A DNA stretch of 64,000 bases, from contig NZ_LWLE01000002.1 of the NCBI RefSeq assembly GCF_001905125.1, positions 1 to 64,000 of the forward strand, in the 5' to 3' direction. The notes beneath the pieces are model-generated. The model was given only the letters and a program-made list of their open reading frames with translations. It had not been told where the DNA came from and made no database searches. This stretch comes from Streptomyces sp. TSRI0281. Lineage in GTDB: Bacteria > Actinomycetota > Actinomycetes > Streptomycetales > Streptomycetaceae. Shown here one piece after another: positions 1-9,584 of this stretch (its first letter is position 1; every line of letters starts with the position of its first letter). Position numbers and translations under genes: made by a program.

Positions 1-53
1 GGCCACACACCACCCGAAACTGCCCACCCATCAGGCCAAAGACCGTTGCAGTA

Positions 54-1241
54 CTAGTCCGTCACGGGTGTGATCGTTTGCTCGGTGCTCCCGTCATAGG
101 GCCGCGCTGTCACGGGAGCGTCGTTGCTGCCGGACGCACTGGAGGTCAGAGCCCAGCCGTTGGAATTGACGACGGCCTTGCGCTGGGCGTCGTACGACCA
201 CTTCTGGGAAGCCAAGTCGCTGTTGCAGCCGTAGAGGTCGACTTCGGCGTCGACCCGGGACGAACGCTGCAGACATTCGCCGCCCTCCGCGGTGTGGAGG
301 CTGCCGTCGCGGGCGAAGACGAACAGTTGGTTGCTGTTGGGGGAGTCGGAGCAGTGGTAGGTGATCACGGTCAGGAGGTGGCCGCCGCGGTCCAGGCAGG
401 CGCCGTTGGCGAAGCGCAGGGGCCAGCGGGCGGACTGGCCCAGTCCGGTCTCGGTGATCAGGGTTCCGTCGTTCTGCTTCTGCTGCTGGACCATGTCCAG
501 GCAGGTGCCGCTGCGCGACGTTCCCGTGTTGTTGGCGGTGAGGGTGCCCTTGTTGCCGGTCATCTTCCCCCACCGGTTCTTGGCGTACGCGTTGTCGTTG
601 CACTCGTAGTAGGGGTTGTTCCAGTCGAAGTACTCCACCCAGCTGTTCCAGCTCGGATTGATCTTCGATGACTGTGGCAGCAGGGCCTCGCCGAGGACGA
701 AGCTGCTGTTCGCGGTCTCGTCGGTCACGGTGGCCTTGGCCCAGTGGGTCGACGGGTTGATCTCCACGCGGAAGGCGTAGGTGTGTCCGGTGATGGGGCG
801 GCCGTGGTTGACGGTGTTGTTGGAACACTGCAGGTGCTGGCCCTCCCCCGCGTTGTTCCAGCAGTGTGATCCCTGGGTGCCGTCCTTGAACTGGAGGTCG
901 CTGTCGGCCCAGGTCGACCAGAGGAACTGTCCGTCGTTCTGTTGGGCGAGCTGGAAGCCGATGTAGGAGTTGTTCCCGTTGAACCCGAACTGGTTCGCCC
1001 AGTACACGTTGCCGTCCCCCGGGCTGGTGACGACGGTGTTCCGGAAGTCCACGTCCGTCACGGTGGCGCTGGTGCCGAAAGTCCAGTCCGAGTAGGCGCC
1101 CGGAGTCTCACCGAAGCTGACCTGGCTGCCCACCGCCGATGGTGCGGCCGCGGCCGTCGAGACCCCGGCTGACATGCCGGAGAACGGCAGGAGCGCGACG
1201 ATGACGGCCGGCCAGACGAGGGGGCGCGGAAGAAGCGGCAT
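54..1241 (-). CDS. secreted protein with C-terminal ricin-type lectin domain
   Basis: The start at 1241 is preceded by GAGGAG eight bases upstream; a longer frame begins at 1328 but lacks a ribosome site. The first ~32 residues form a signal peptide (basic start, hydrophobic stretch, small residues ending STAAAA). Residues ~40-230 form a Trp-rich domain with a DUF3472-like look (WANQFGF, YIGFQ, FLWSTW). The last ~140 residues resemble a ricin B lectin: CLD motifs and QKW-type Trp (GTCLDM, GACLDRGG, QKWSYD). It is probably exported and binds polysaccharide. No catalytic residues are evident, so the substrate is unknown. The family call for the N-terminal domain is tentative; secretion and the lectin fold are better supported. 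Confidence 0.75.
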   Translation of the reverse strand: MPLLPRPLVWPAVIVALLPFSGMSAGVSTAAAAPSAVGSQVSFGETPGAYSDWTFGTSATVTDVDFRNTVVTSPGDGNVYWANQFGFNGNNSYIGFQLAQQNDGQFLWSTWADSDLQFKDGTQGSHCWNNAGEGQHLQCSNNTVNHGRPITGHTYAFRVEINPSTHWAKATVTDETANSSFVLGEALLPQSSKINPSWNSWVEYFDWNNPYYECNDNAYAKNRWGKMTGNKGTLTANNTGTSRSGTCLDMVQQQKQNDGTLITETGLGQSARWPLRFANGACLDRGGHLLTVITYHCSDSPNSNQLFVFARDGSLHTAEGGECLQRSSRVDAEVDLYGCNSDLASQKWSYDAQRKAVVNSNGWALTSSASGSNDAPVTARPYDGSTEQTITPVTD

Positions 1242-1554
1242 ACGGGACTCCTCAGCGGAGAGCGGCGAAGGAAGGGGGTTCCCCGGGCGCGGAGAACTGC
1301 GCCCGTTGAACGATGGAGGGGGAAGCACACCAAGGCTTCCCTGCGGGCAATATAAGTAATCGGGCCGCTACGTACGGTCATGGCGGTTCGTGCGGAAATC
1401 GGCTGACCATCCCGCCCGGTGCTGTCTGAACAACGGCTGGAGATGGGTACAACAGCGTGAGCATCGAACGCGGGGGTGCCGGAAGTCCGTTCGCGCCTGG
1501 GCGCCGTCATGGGTGTGCGGCTCGGATGCAGCGAGCGAGCAACCGGCCAGGTGA
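1242..1554. other. intergenic, no gene seen
   Basis: This is upstream DNA of the secreted lectin gene and presumably holds its promoter. No operator-like palindrome or coding signal was found. Confidence 0.4.
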
Positions 1555-2125
1555 TCACTTATCAGACAGCCATAGGGGGACCGCGAACGGTGAGTGCCAG
1601 ATGCCGCGGGTGCGCATCAGCTCGATCTGGGGTTCGGTGACGTGTTCGCGGTACTCGGCGTGGTTGTACGGGGGCGGTCGGCGTGGAGGTTGGCCGGGTG
1701 GATGGGCTGGTCGTAGAGGGTGGCGTACAGCTAGGTGCGCAGGTCCTTGGTCCCGTTGGTCCAGGCGGCCGTGGTGCGCTGTCGGCGGAGGGCGGGCAGG
1801 TCGATGGCGGCGGTGACGAACGAGGCGACGCCGCCGTGGTCGAGATGCAGACGGCGCGGCCGGTGTGGTCGGTGATGGTGGAGTGGCCGCCGAAGAAGTC
1901 GGTGCGCTGTCCGTCGGCGCCGGTGCAGGCCGCGGGGTTGGGGCGACGACGTACATGGAGGTGTCGAGGGCGCGGGCCCGGTTGTGGATGTCGAAGGCGT
2001 CGAAGGCGTCGGAGGTGACGCCCGGCAGCGGGTAGCTGGTGCGGTAGGCGATCTCGCATCCGCCGGGGGCGAGCCCGCGAGCGTTCTCCGGGTACGACGC
2101 TTCGTGGGCCATCATGACGCCGAGG
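1555..2125 (-). pseudogene. nitrilase/amidase-superfamily remnant (C-terminal part)
   Basis: Three frames carry pieces of one carbon-nitrogen hydrolase. Segments such as SYPENARGLAPGG, EIAYRTSYP, NRARALDTSMYVVAP, TDFFGGHSTITDHTGR and HAEYREHVTEPQIELM occur in the order expected for the C-terminal half of a nitrilase/formamidase-like enzyme, but switch frame at least twice. The N-terminal half with the catalytic Glu and Lys is absent. The fragment abuts an asparagine-synthase remnant on the same strand with no spacer, so a deletion probably fused two truncated genes. Confidence 0.7.
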
Positions 2126-2465
2126 CCCGTTCGGGATCGACGCCGGGGAAATCGGCGAGCCACAGCGCGGAGAAGGCGGCCTCCTCATCGGCGTCACCCA
2201 TCACGGTCCTGGCAGAACCCTCTGACGTCAGGACCTCTGTCAGAACGTCCTTGGCCCCGGAACCGTGGCCGAACTGGAGCTCCCAGCGCCGCAGGATCTC
2301 CTCCGGCAGCCAGCCAGCCAGCAAAGGCGTCCCGCAGCAGCTTCTTCTCCTCGATGCCCGACCGGTCATTCTGTACTCCGGCGGGATCGACAGGGCCAGC
2401 TCGCTGACAGCCCCGGTGGAAGACATCATCGACGGGATGCTGCGCAGCCCGAGCACCTGAGCCAC
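2118..2465 (-). pseudogene. asparagine synthase remnant (C-terminal end)
   Basis: Frame-switching pieces read like the end of a glutamine-hydrolysing asparagine synthase: ELALSIPPEYRM, then EEKKLLRDAFAGWL in another frame, then LPEEILRRWELQFGHGSGAKD. In AsnB-type enzymes this is the stretch in which an invariant R-P-K-xQF-x-G-S-G follows the EK..LR.AF helix; here the P-K is W-E. The glutaminase domain and P-loop are missing. It is non-functional and joined directly to the nitrilase remnant downstream. Confidence 0.65.
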
Positions 2466-2959
2466 GCGCGATCAACAGCCGTCAAACGGCACGTGTCCTG
2501 GGAGACGCCCACCGAGCCGCGACTGATCGCCGAAAATAGTGAGAGCCTATTTCCCGGCAGATCGGCGAGCGGGCCGGCTGTTCAGCACCAACTCCGTCTC
2601 CTACAGGCGTGCGGGGTGCGGGAGTTGATGGTGGTGACCCGGGAGTCTCAGGGCCGTTCCTGTGCCGTTCGGTCACTCGCGCACCGTCACCACCTGGAGG
2701 TCGGGTGAGTTGAGAATGTCCTGTTCGCAGAATCGTGAGGTGACCCAGTGTCCGGTGGAGAAGAGTGTGGGTTCGGTGACTGCGAGTAGGTCAGCAGTGT
2801 GCGGGCCGCGGGGCAGCCGCTGCCGTTCCAGCCCACCGCCCGGATAGGGGTGGAGCCGTGCGGCACTTCGGTGTAGCCGCTGCCCGCAGGGCAGGGTCCC
2901 ACTCCGGTTCGAGATTGTTCCAGACACCCAGCGCTTCCGCCCCTCCCGGGAGCGGCATA
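2466..2959. other. gene-poor decayed stretch
   Basis: No intact gene. Minus-strand pieces around 2690-2960 (for example LGVWNNLEPEWDPAL and LFSTGHWVTSRFCEQDIL) look like a decayed coding sequence of unknown family in at least two frames. Confidence 0.35.
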
Positions 2960-3275
2960 CGCACAGTGCTATCGGCCACCATCCGCTACTGGTCGGTGTC
3001 AGTGACGTGGCCCGGAGCCGGCCCGGAGTCAACCGTGGGCGCAGCCGGTGGATGACCCGGCAGGCAGTGGCCGGAGAGATACTGAAGAGCGGGGCGGGCC
3101 GGCGCATCGTGAGGTTGGTGCGGTAGTAGACGGGGCCACCAGAAGCACCGTCCGGTAGCAGGGCTCATGGGCGGCCTTCGCCGGGGCCGTTGCCACCGCG
3201 TTCCCGCACCGCCTTCACCAGCTTGGTGAACCGGTCCATCCGCAACCCGGTCAAGGTCTCCACCCACAACACTTC
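2960..3275 (-). pseudogene. IS5-type transposase remnant (N-terminal part)
   Basis: Minus-strand pieces in shifted frames read LTGLRMDRFTKLVKAVRERG followed by a YYRTNLTMR-like segment and LFSISPATACRVIHRLRPRL. This is the helix-turn-helix N-terminus of IS5-family (DDE_Tnp_4-like) transposases common in Streptomyces. The catalytic DDE core is gone. No inverted repeat was identified. Confidence 0.6.
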
Positions 3276-3394
3276 AGCCCTCAGCACCGCACGCATACCT
3301 GGTCGATTCCCGCGACGGGGGCTTCTGCAACAACCCCCACGACCTCGTGCGTGGTTGGGGTGAGGGCGTGCTGGGCTCGTGGTTGGCGTTTTGA

Positions 3395-4373
3395 TCACGC
3401 GGGTGTGGTGGGCAGATCGAGTGCCTGCGTGTGGTGGGTTGCTTGTTGGTCGGTCAGGAGTCCGGCGACGGTTCGGATGGTGTCGAGCAGGTTCTCTCGT
3501 CGGGTGTGGTGCCGGGCGCGGGCTCTCCAGTTCTTGAGGTGGGCGATGCCGTGCCCGACGGGATTCTGGCTGAGGAGTGGGCGAAGCGTGCGGCCTCGTG
3601 TTGTGCCATCAGCCATTGCAGGTGTTCGAGTTGTGCCATCAGTCCTTGCAGGTGTTCGAGGTATGTTTGCCGCGTCGTTTGCATGGTGGGGGATGACCTG
3701 GCCGCAGGTTTGCGCCGCGAGGCCCTGGCAGCCGACGTCGGCAAGGATCTGCAGGTCGATGGTGTCGGCGAGCAGGCCGGCGTCACGGGCGTGGTTGATG
3801 TCGGCGACGGATCCGGCCCGGACCTCGCCGCAGGACAGTGGTCGTCCGCGCTCATCGGTGACAACGAGGGCTTTCATGGCGTTGATGCGGCTCTTGCCGG
3901 AGATGAACCGGCTGCGTCCGCCGCGGTGTGGTCTGGACGGCGGACCCTGATCTCGGTGGCGTCCACCGAGGCGGTCCGGCCGGTGGCTCCGAGGCGGGTG
4001 ATGACATCGGCGAGTCCGCGAAGGCGCAGACTGCCTCGATGCGACAGCCGCGGTCGGCGAGCAGGGGACCGGATCTCACCGACCGACGGGTGATGGTCGA
4101 CCGGTCCGCCGGAAACCATCAGGCCAGTACGTCGTGGGTCACGCCGTGCCTCAGATGAACGAGTGTGGCCAGGAGCCGGGCGACGAAGACCAGCTTGTGC
4201 TTCGCGCCCGCTCCGACCGCTCGCCGACGTGGTCGGTCGAGCAGCCCGGCATCTCTGCGGGCCTGCCAGACCGGCCCCAACTCCGCCACCAGATCAGCGG
4301 TCACAGCCGCTGAAAGGCTCGTGATCCGACGCTCCGGCGTGATCAACCCAGGTGCCGCCTGCACCCCCACCAA
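3395..4373 (-). pseudogene. IS5-family transposase, degenerate
   Basis: The pieces run in order: an N-terminal part (ITSLSAAVTADLVAELGPVW, KLVFVARLLATLVHLRHGV), an in-frame stop near 4119, then PLLADRGCRIEAVCAFAD, a frame change to LADVITRLGATGRTASVDAT, and a second change to MKALVVTDERGRPLSCGE. The C-terminus (GIAHLKNWRARARH) stays open. The order matches the IS5-type DDE transposase with the VDATE and GYQGLG motifs, here GCQGLA. One stop plus two frame changes make it inactive. A local 30-bp tandem duplication at 3601-3660 adds further damage. Confidence 0.8.
3601..3660. repeat. 30-bp direct tandem duplication
   Basis: Two adjacent 30-bp units beginning TTGTGCCATCAG and ending GGTGTTCGAG differ at two positions. 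They lie inside the decayed transposase, in a part that no longer matches the family, and look like replication slippage. Confidence 0.9.
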
Positions 4374-4403
4374 GAACGGCCCAACGAGCCGGCAGGGCCA
4401 ACG

Positions 4404-6257
4404 TCACCGCTGACCACGCTTGAGCTCGTTTGTCTCCTCACGGGCGAAGAGGCAGGTCAGCGGTCCGCCGGCCCTGATCAGCTCGTCCCAGGTGCCCTCC
4501 TCGACGATGCGTCCGCCGTCCAGGACCGCGATGCGGTCTGCCCTGCGGACGGTGGCGGGGCGATGGGCGATCACCAGGGTCGTCCGGGTGGCGGAGTCGG
4601 CTGCGAGCGCCTCGGCCAGTTCCGCGTCACCCCGGTGATCCAGATGGGCCGTCGTCTCGTCCAGGACCAGTACGCGCGGGCTCCCCAGCAGCCCCCGGGC
4701 CAGGGCGACCCGGGCGCGCTGCCCCCCGGAGAGGGTCGCCCCGCGCTCGCCCACGGCGGTGTCCAGTCCGTGGGGCAGCGCGTCCGCGATGGGGTCGATG
4801 CCGCAGAGGCGGGTCACCGCGTCCAGTTCCTCCTGCGTCGCTTCCGAAGCGCCCAGACGGAGGTTCTCGGCGAGGGTGCCGTGGAAGAGCGGCGCCTCCT
4901 GCCCGACCACGCAGACGGCGGCCCGAAGGTCCACCTCGGTAAGGTCTCGCAGGTCCACGGGGTGCGCGGGGGACGGAGGAAGGAGTTCCACGGTTCCCTC
5001 CCGGGGGTCCCAGTAGCGCGCCAAGAGGTGCGCACAGGTCGTCTTGCCCGCCCCGGAGGCTCCGACCAGGGCCACGGTCTCGCCGGGCCGGACGATCAGG
5101 TCGAGGCCGTCCAGGACGGTGTCTCCGCCGTAGCCGAACCGTATGCCGCGCAGCCGAAGGCCCAGCGGGCCCGCCGGAACGGGGCGCGGATCGGCGGGTT
5201 CGGGAACTCCGGCCGGTGCGTGGACGGCGGCCCGGACCCGTGCCGCAGCGGCCCTCAGGCTGCCCGCCCGCCCGAGTGCGGCCGCCGATTCGGCGACCGG
5301 CGCCAGGGCGCCCAGTGCGAGGGCCATGGCAGCCGGGGCCCAGGCCCGGTCCAGGTGTCCGGCGGACGCGGCGTGGGCAGCCGCCGCGACGACCGCGATG
5401 ACGGCGGCGACGACCAGCAGGTCGCGGGCCGCGCCCGCACCGGTCTCCCAGGACTGTTCGGCGCGCTGAGCCCGTGCGAGTCGGCGTCCGGCGGTCCGGA
5501 GCCGGGCCCGTCTGCGGTTCAGGGCGCCCGCCATCAGGAGTTCGCGCAGTCCGTCGACGCATTCCACGGTCTCGGCGGAGACCTCGGCGAGCGCGGTCCG
5601 GGTGCGGGCTCCGCGCTCGGCGCGCCCGCGCGCTTCGAGCAGGGGCGACCAGATCAGCAGCAGAGCGGCGGGCAGGACGCCCAGCAGCAGCCACGGCCCG
5701 AGCGCCGCCAGCACAGTGGCCGACACGGCGAAGACCACTCCGGAGGCGAGAAGTTGGGCGATGGCGTGGGCGTAGAAGAACTCCAGCGCCTCAACGTCCC
5801 CGAGAGCGGTCGCTGCGAGGTCGCCGCTGCGCCGACCCGCGATCCGGGCGGGAGCGCTGCGGGCGAGTCCGTCGAAGACCCGGACGCGCAGTTCGGCGAG
5901 CACCCGGTAGGCAAGGTCGTGCGAGAGGTCCATCTCGCGCCAGGTGGCGAGGGCACGGAGCAGGACGAGCCCGACCAGGACGGCGACGGTCCAGGGCGCG
6001 GGCGGGCGGTGCTCGGTGACGGCCGTGCCGACCGTGTGCGCGGCGAGCGCGGCCAGGGCGACCAGGGCCGCTTGATCGACGAGCGCGGCCAGACAGGTGC
6101 GCAGCACGGTCGTGCGGTGCGCGCCGAGGACCGGGAGGAGCGAGCGCAGGGCGCCGGTTCCGCCATCGAAGACAGCTCCGGTTGGTGGGGCTGTGTCGGG
6201 GGCTTCGGCGGCTCCGGAGGACCCGTCCGGGGCGGGCCGGTGCGGGGGCGGTGTCAT
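4404..6257 (-). CDS. ABC exporter half-transporter (TMD-NBD), subunit 2
   Basis: This 617-residue protein has an N-terminal membrane domain (about six hydrophobic segments, residues ~45-320) and a C-terminal ATPase domain with Walker A GASGAGKT, signature LSGGQ, Walker B VLVLDETTAHLD and H-loop IAHR. It is the last gene of the azole-peptide operon. Its ATG overlaps the stop of the preceding exporter gene by 4 nt, so the two probably form a heterodimer. Expected role: ATP-driven export of the mature peptide or self-protection. Substrate assignment rests on operon context only. Confidence 0.9.
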   Translation of the reverse strand: MTPPPHRPAPDGSSGAAEAPDTAPPTGAVFDGGTGALRSLLPVLGAHRTTVLRTCLAALVDQAALVALAALAAHTVGTAVTEHRPPAPWTVAVLVGLVLLRALATWREMDLSHDLAYRVLAELRVRVFDGLARSAPARIAGRRSGDLAATALGDVEALEFFYAHAIAQLLASGVVFAVSATVLAALGPWLLLGVLPAALLLIWSPLLEARGRAERGARTRTALAEVSAETVECVDGLRELLMAGALNRRRARLRTAGRRLARAQRAEQSWETGAGAARDLLVVAAVIAVVAAAAHAASAGHLDRAWAPAAMALALGALAPVAESAAALGRAGSLRAAAARVRAAVHAPAGVPEPADPRPVPAGPLGLRLRGIRFGYGGDTVLDGLDLIVRPGETVALVGASGAGKTTCAHLLARYWDPREGTVELLPPSPAHPVDLRDLTEVDLRAAVCVVGQEAPLFHGTLAENLRLGASEATQEELDAVTRLCGIDPIADALPHGLDTAVGERGATLSGGQRARVALARGLLGSPRVLVLDETTAHLDHRGDAELAEALAADSATRTTLVIAHRPATVRRADRIAVLDGGRIVEEGTWDELIRAGGPLTCLFAREETNELKRGQR

Positions 6258-7993
6258 GCGGCGCGCTCCTCCCGTGCGGTGCGCCCGGCCGCGACGAGCG
6301 AGGCATACACGCCGCCGCCCGCGAGCAGGGACGTGTGGTCGCCGGCCGCGGCGACGCGGCCGGCGTCGAGCACGAGGATGTGGTCGGCGTGGCGTACGGC
6401 GTCGAGCCGGTGGGCCACGACGAGGCAGGTACGCCCTCGTCCGGCCCTCAGCAGTTCCCGTACGATGCGCGCCTCGCCGCGTTCGTCCACCGCGCTGGTG
6501 GCTTCGTCCAGGATCAGGACCGGCGAGTCGGCGAGCAACGCCCTTGCCAGGGCGAGACGTTGGCGCTGTCCGCCGGATAGCGTGGCGCCGCGTTCGCCGA
6601 CGAGGGTGGCGTAACCGTCCGGCATCCGGGCGATCTCCTGGTCGATGCCGGCCGCGCGGGCGGCGGCGTGCAGTTGCTCATCGGTGGCGGCGGGGCGGGC
6701 AATGCGCAGGTTTTCCGCGATCGTGGCGTGGAAGAGGTAGGTCTCCTGCGAGACGACGGCGATGCCCCGGCGCAACGAGGCGAGGGTGTACGCGGCGGTG
6801 TCGGTCCCGGCGACGGTGACGCGACCACTGTCCGGGTCGCGCTGTCGCAGCAGCAGGCTCAGCAGGGTCGACTTCCCGGCGCCGGAGGGTCCGACGACGG
6901 CTGTGGTACGCCCGGCGGCCGCGGTGAAGGATACGCCGTCAAGGGCGGGCCGTCCGGCCCCGGGGTGAGTGAAGCGCACGTCCTCGAAACAGATTTCGGG
7001 GGCGGCCTGCCAGGCGGCCCGCACGGCCCCATGATCCGGGACGGCGGCTTCGGCGGTGCGCAGGGCGGCGATGCCGTCGGCGGCGGACACTCCGAGGTAG
7101 CCCGCGTGCCACTCGCGGGAGAGATCGCGGATCGGGCGGAAGCACTCGGAGGCCAGCAGGAGCAGGACGTAGGTGCCCGTGGGGGCGGTGCGGCCGGTGG
7201 TGGCCGAGGAGCACGCCACGAGGACGGCGGCGACCGTGCCGCCCTGGACGGCCAGGTCGGTGAGGCCGGTATCGAGGAGCGAGACCCGGAGTTTGGCGAC
7301 GGTGGTCCGGTGCACGGCGGCCGAACGCCGCTCCAGCCGCTCCCGTACACGCCCCACAGCACCTGCCGCGCGCAGGGTCGGCATTCCCTGGAGGGCCTCC
7401 AGGTAGTCCGCGGCGAGGGCTTCATAGGAGTCCCAGTGCTCCTTGCCGCGCCTGTCGAGGAGACGGTTCCACCAGCGCGGTCCGAAGAGGGCGAGCAGCA
7501 GGGCGGGCCCGAGTACGAGGGCCGCGTACGGTTCGACGAGGGCGACGGCGGTGAGGAGGAGCGGCGGAATGGCGCAGGTGATGAGGAGTTGGGGCAGGTA
7601 GCGCGAGATGTACGCGTCGACGCCCTCGACGCCGTCCACCAGGGTGGCGCGCACGGCTCCGGCCCGTGTGCCGGTGATCGCGGTGGGGCCGAGCGAGCCG
7701 ACGCGTTCCAGCAGGGTGTCGCGGAGCCGGACCCGCACGGCGGCCCCTGCGGTGACGGCGATCAGGCGCTGGGCGCGGCCGAGGGCGGCGCGTACGAGGA
7801 CGACGGCGAGGACGGACGCGAGCGGCGGTAGGAGTTGGGCCGTCTCGCCGCGGGCGATCCGGGAGAGCACCACGGCCAGCAGGACGGCCTGGGTGAGATG
7901 GGTGGCGGTCACGGCCGCGAGCAGCGCGGTGGCACCGCCGAGCGGGCGGCGGGCGCCACGGGCGGCGTGCAGGAGTTCGGGGTGGAGCATCAT
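6254..7993 (-). CDS. ABC exporter half-transporter (TMD-NBD), subunit 1
   Basis: 579 residues, starting at the ATG of an ATGA overlap with the dehydrogenase gene, with a GAGGAAG-like ribosome site upstream. Transmembrane segments occupy roughly residues 20-290. The ATPase domain shows Walker A GPSGAGKS, signature LSGGQ, Walker B VLILDEATSAVDE and H-loop VAHR, so it should be a fully active nucleotide-binding domain. It is paired by translational coupling with the next half-transporter. CydD/CydC-type heterodimers have a similar layout, but the surrounding RiPP genes favour peptide export. Confidence 0.9.
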   Translation of the reverse strand: MMLHPELLHAARGARRPLGGATALLAAVTATHLTQAVLLAVVLSRIARGETAQLLPPLASVLAVVLVRAALGRAQRLIAVTAGAAVRVRLRDTLLERVGSLGPTAITGTRAGAVRATLVDGVEGVDAYISRYLPQLLITCAIPPLLLTAVALVEPYAALVLGPALLLALFGPRWWNRLLDRRGKEHWDSYEALAADYLEALQGMPTLRAAGAVGRVRERLERRSAAVHRTTVAKLRVSLLDTGLTDLAVQGGTVAAVLVACSSATTGRTAPTGTYVLLLLASECFRPIRDLSREWHAGYLGVSAADGIAALRTAEAAVPDHGAVRAAWQAAPEICFEDVRFTHPGAGRPALDGVSFTAAAGRTTAVVGPSGAGKSTLLSLLLRQRDPDSGRVTVAGTDTAAYTLASLRRGIAVVSQETYLFHATIAENLRIARPAATDEQLHAAARAAGIDQEIARMPDGYATLVGERGATLSGGQRQRLALARALLADSPVLILDEATSAVDERGEARIVRELLRAGRGRTCLVVAHRLDAVRHADHILVLDAGRVAAAGDHTSLLAGGGVYASLVAAGRTAREERAA

Positions 7994-9570
7994 GGGCGTT
8001 CTTCCTCGCCGGGCAGGGCCGTTGGTGCGGAGGGTGTGGCCGGTGGTGCCGGTGCCGTTCGTTCTGCCGGCTTTCGGCACATGGCGATGACGGCAGGTTT
8101 CGGGCCGCCCGGGGGTGCGGCTAGGGCCAGGCCGTGCACGATCCAGTTGTGGCGGGGGGTGTCGCCGAGCGCCGCGCCGAGGTCGGCCTGTTGCCAGGAG
8201 CCGATGGGTCGTGAGCCGAGTCCCAGCGCGGTGGCGTGGACGTGGGCGGCGCCGACCGCGTAACCGGCGGCGAGGTGACTGCTGCGGACGAGGGCGGGCG
8301 CGGCGTCCTCGGGGCAGCCGTGCGCGAGCAGCACCGCACCGGCGCTGCCCACCCACTGCTGGCACGCAGCCCACCGGGCCAGGGTGGGTCGCGCGTCGCC
8401 GACGGCGGCGATGTCAAGGTCCGTGCCGCTTACCGCCGTTGTGTACAGGGCCGGGGCGGTGCCGCCGACTGCGAGGGTCCACGCCGGTCCGTCCGGCCGG
8501 GCTGTCTGCGCGGTCGCCAGGATGCGGGCGAGCGCCTCCCGGTCAGGCGTCCGGGTCAGTGCATCGGGTGCGGCGCTCCGGCGACGGCGCAGGGTGTCAT
8601 CGGTCACTGCCTCGGGGCGCGTGACCGGGTGCCAGGTCCCACCGGGCCGGCAGGGTGCTGCGGTGAGGCGATCCAGCAGGTAGCGTGCTGCGGCGGATTC
8701 GCGCAGTGGGGGGCTTTCCGCTCCGGGCTGGGGGAGCGGGGCGGCGGCGGGGGGCAGAGCAGCCCAGGCGCTCAGCGCCGTTGCGCCGGGATCGTGGCGT
8801 GCGCCGGGTACGCGCGCTGGGGCTAACCGGACTGCCGCGAGCGGAAGTTCCGGCTCGGTGCCGGGCCAGGCGTCCTCCCACTCGGCGACCGGGGGAAGTC
8901 CTGCGGCGGCGGACAGCAGGGCCCCGTCCGCGTCGAGGGAGACCCGGGCGCCGGCCGGGGCCCCGGCCAGCGCCAGGGCGGCAGCAGCATGGCCCGCGTC
9001 CAGGAGGAGCAGCGGCCAGGCCCGGTGACCGTAGTGCGCGACGGTGCGGGCAGCCGCCACGGTAAGGACGGCGAGGGCGCCGGGTGGCGCGTCGCCGGGG
9101 GCCGGTCCCCGCCGGTGGGCGCGGTGGGTGCGCGGGTCGTAGGCGTACCGTCCGGGTGGCAGCGAGCAGCCCGCCCCGACCAGCAGGTGCGCGCGCACCG
9201 GGTGCAGGGCGCCGGCGGAGGGCACCGGGCGCAGCCGCCCCGGCGTACCGGCGGGCCCGGCCAGGGACAGCCGTAGCGTTCGGTCCAGGTCGATCGCCGC
9301 GCCGGGACCTGTCAGGGGAAGCGCCGGGCCGCCCCACGGGAGCGGGAGCTCGGGGACGTACGGGGAGAGGCCCGGTACGCGCACCGACCGGGCGTCTGCG
9401 AGAGCGTGACGCAGGGGGTCCGGTGCTGACTGCTCGGAGCCGGAGCCGGAGCCGGAGCGCGGCGAGGCGAGGGGAAGTACGGGACCGGAGGCGGGGGCGG
9501 GATCGAAGGCTCGGGCGGCGGGAGCCGCGCCGGAGATCGCCGGAGCGGGGGGCGCGGGACAGAGAGGCAT
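7990..9570 (-). CDS. SagB-type azoline dehydrogenase (thiazole/oxazole RiPP)
   Basis: 526 residues. The ATG at 9570 has AAGGAG nine bases upstream; a GTG at 9588 overlaps the previous stop but has no ribosome site. The protein carries two nitroreductase-like halves. The first has PSAGALHPVRAHLLV and the second has SSHLAAGYAVGAAHVHATALGLGSRP, the FMN-binding pattern of SagB/McbC-type oxidases. In linear azole peptides this enzyme oxidises azolines to aromatic azoles with FMN. It follows a YcaO gene, as in classic clusters. Duplicated-fold SagB-like proteins of ~500 aa are known in actinomycetes. Confidence 0.85.
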   Translation of the reverse strand: MPLCPAPPAPAISGAAPAARAFDPAPASGPVLPLASPRSGSGSGSEQSAPDPLRHALADARSVRVPGLSPYVPELPLPWGGPALPLTGPGAAIDLDRTLRLSLAGPAGTPGRLRPVPSAGALHPVRAHLLVGAGCSLPPGRYAYDPRTHRAHRRGPAPGDAPPGALAVLTVAAARTVAHYGHRAWPLLLLDAGHAAAALALAGAPAGARVSLDADGALLSAAAGLPPVAEWEDAWPGTEPELPLAAVRLAPARVPGARHDPGATALSAWAALPPAAAPLPQPGAESPPLRESAAARYLLDRLTAAPCRPGGTWHPVTRPEAVTDDTLRRRRSAAPDALTRTPDREALARILATAQTARPDGPAWTLAVGGTAPALYTTAVSGTDLDIAAVGDARPTLARWAACQQWVGSAGAVLLAHGCPEDAAPALVRSSHLAAGYAVGAAHVHATALGLGSRPIGSWQQADLGAALGDTPRHNWIVHGLALAAPPGGPKPAVIAMCRKPAERTAPAPPATPSAPTALPGEEERP

Positions 9571-9584
9571 GGCGGGGTGCTCCT

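Noticed and set aside
3601..3660. Possible CRISPR repeat pair
   Set aside because: Only two adjacent units without spacers, inside a transposase remnant.
4563..6614. 683-codon open frame on the plus strand opposite the exporter genes
   Set aside because: Composition artefact of GC-rich third positions; Gly/Arg/Gln-rich with no family motif, fully antisense to two clear ABC genes.
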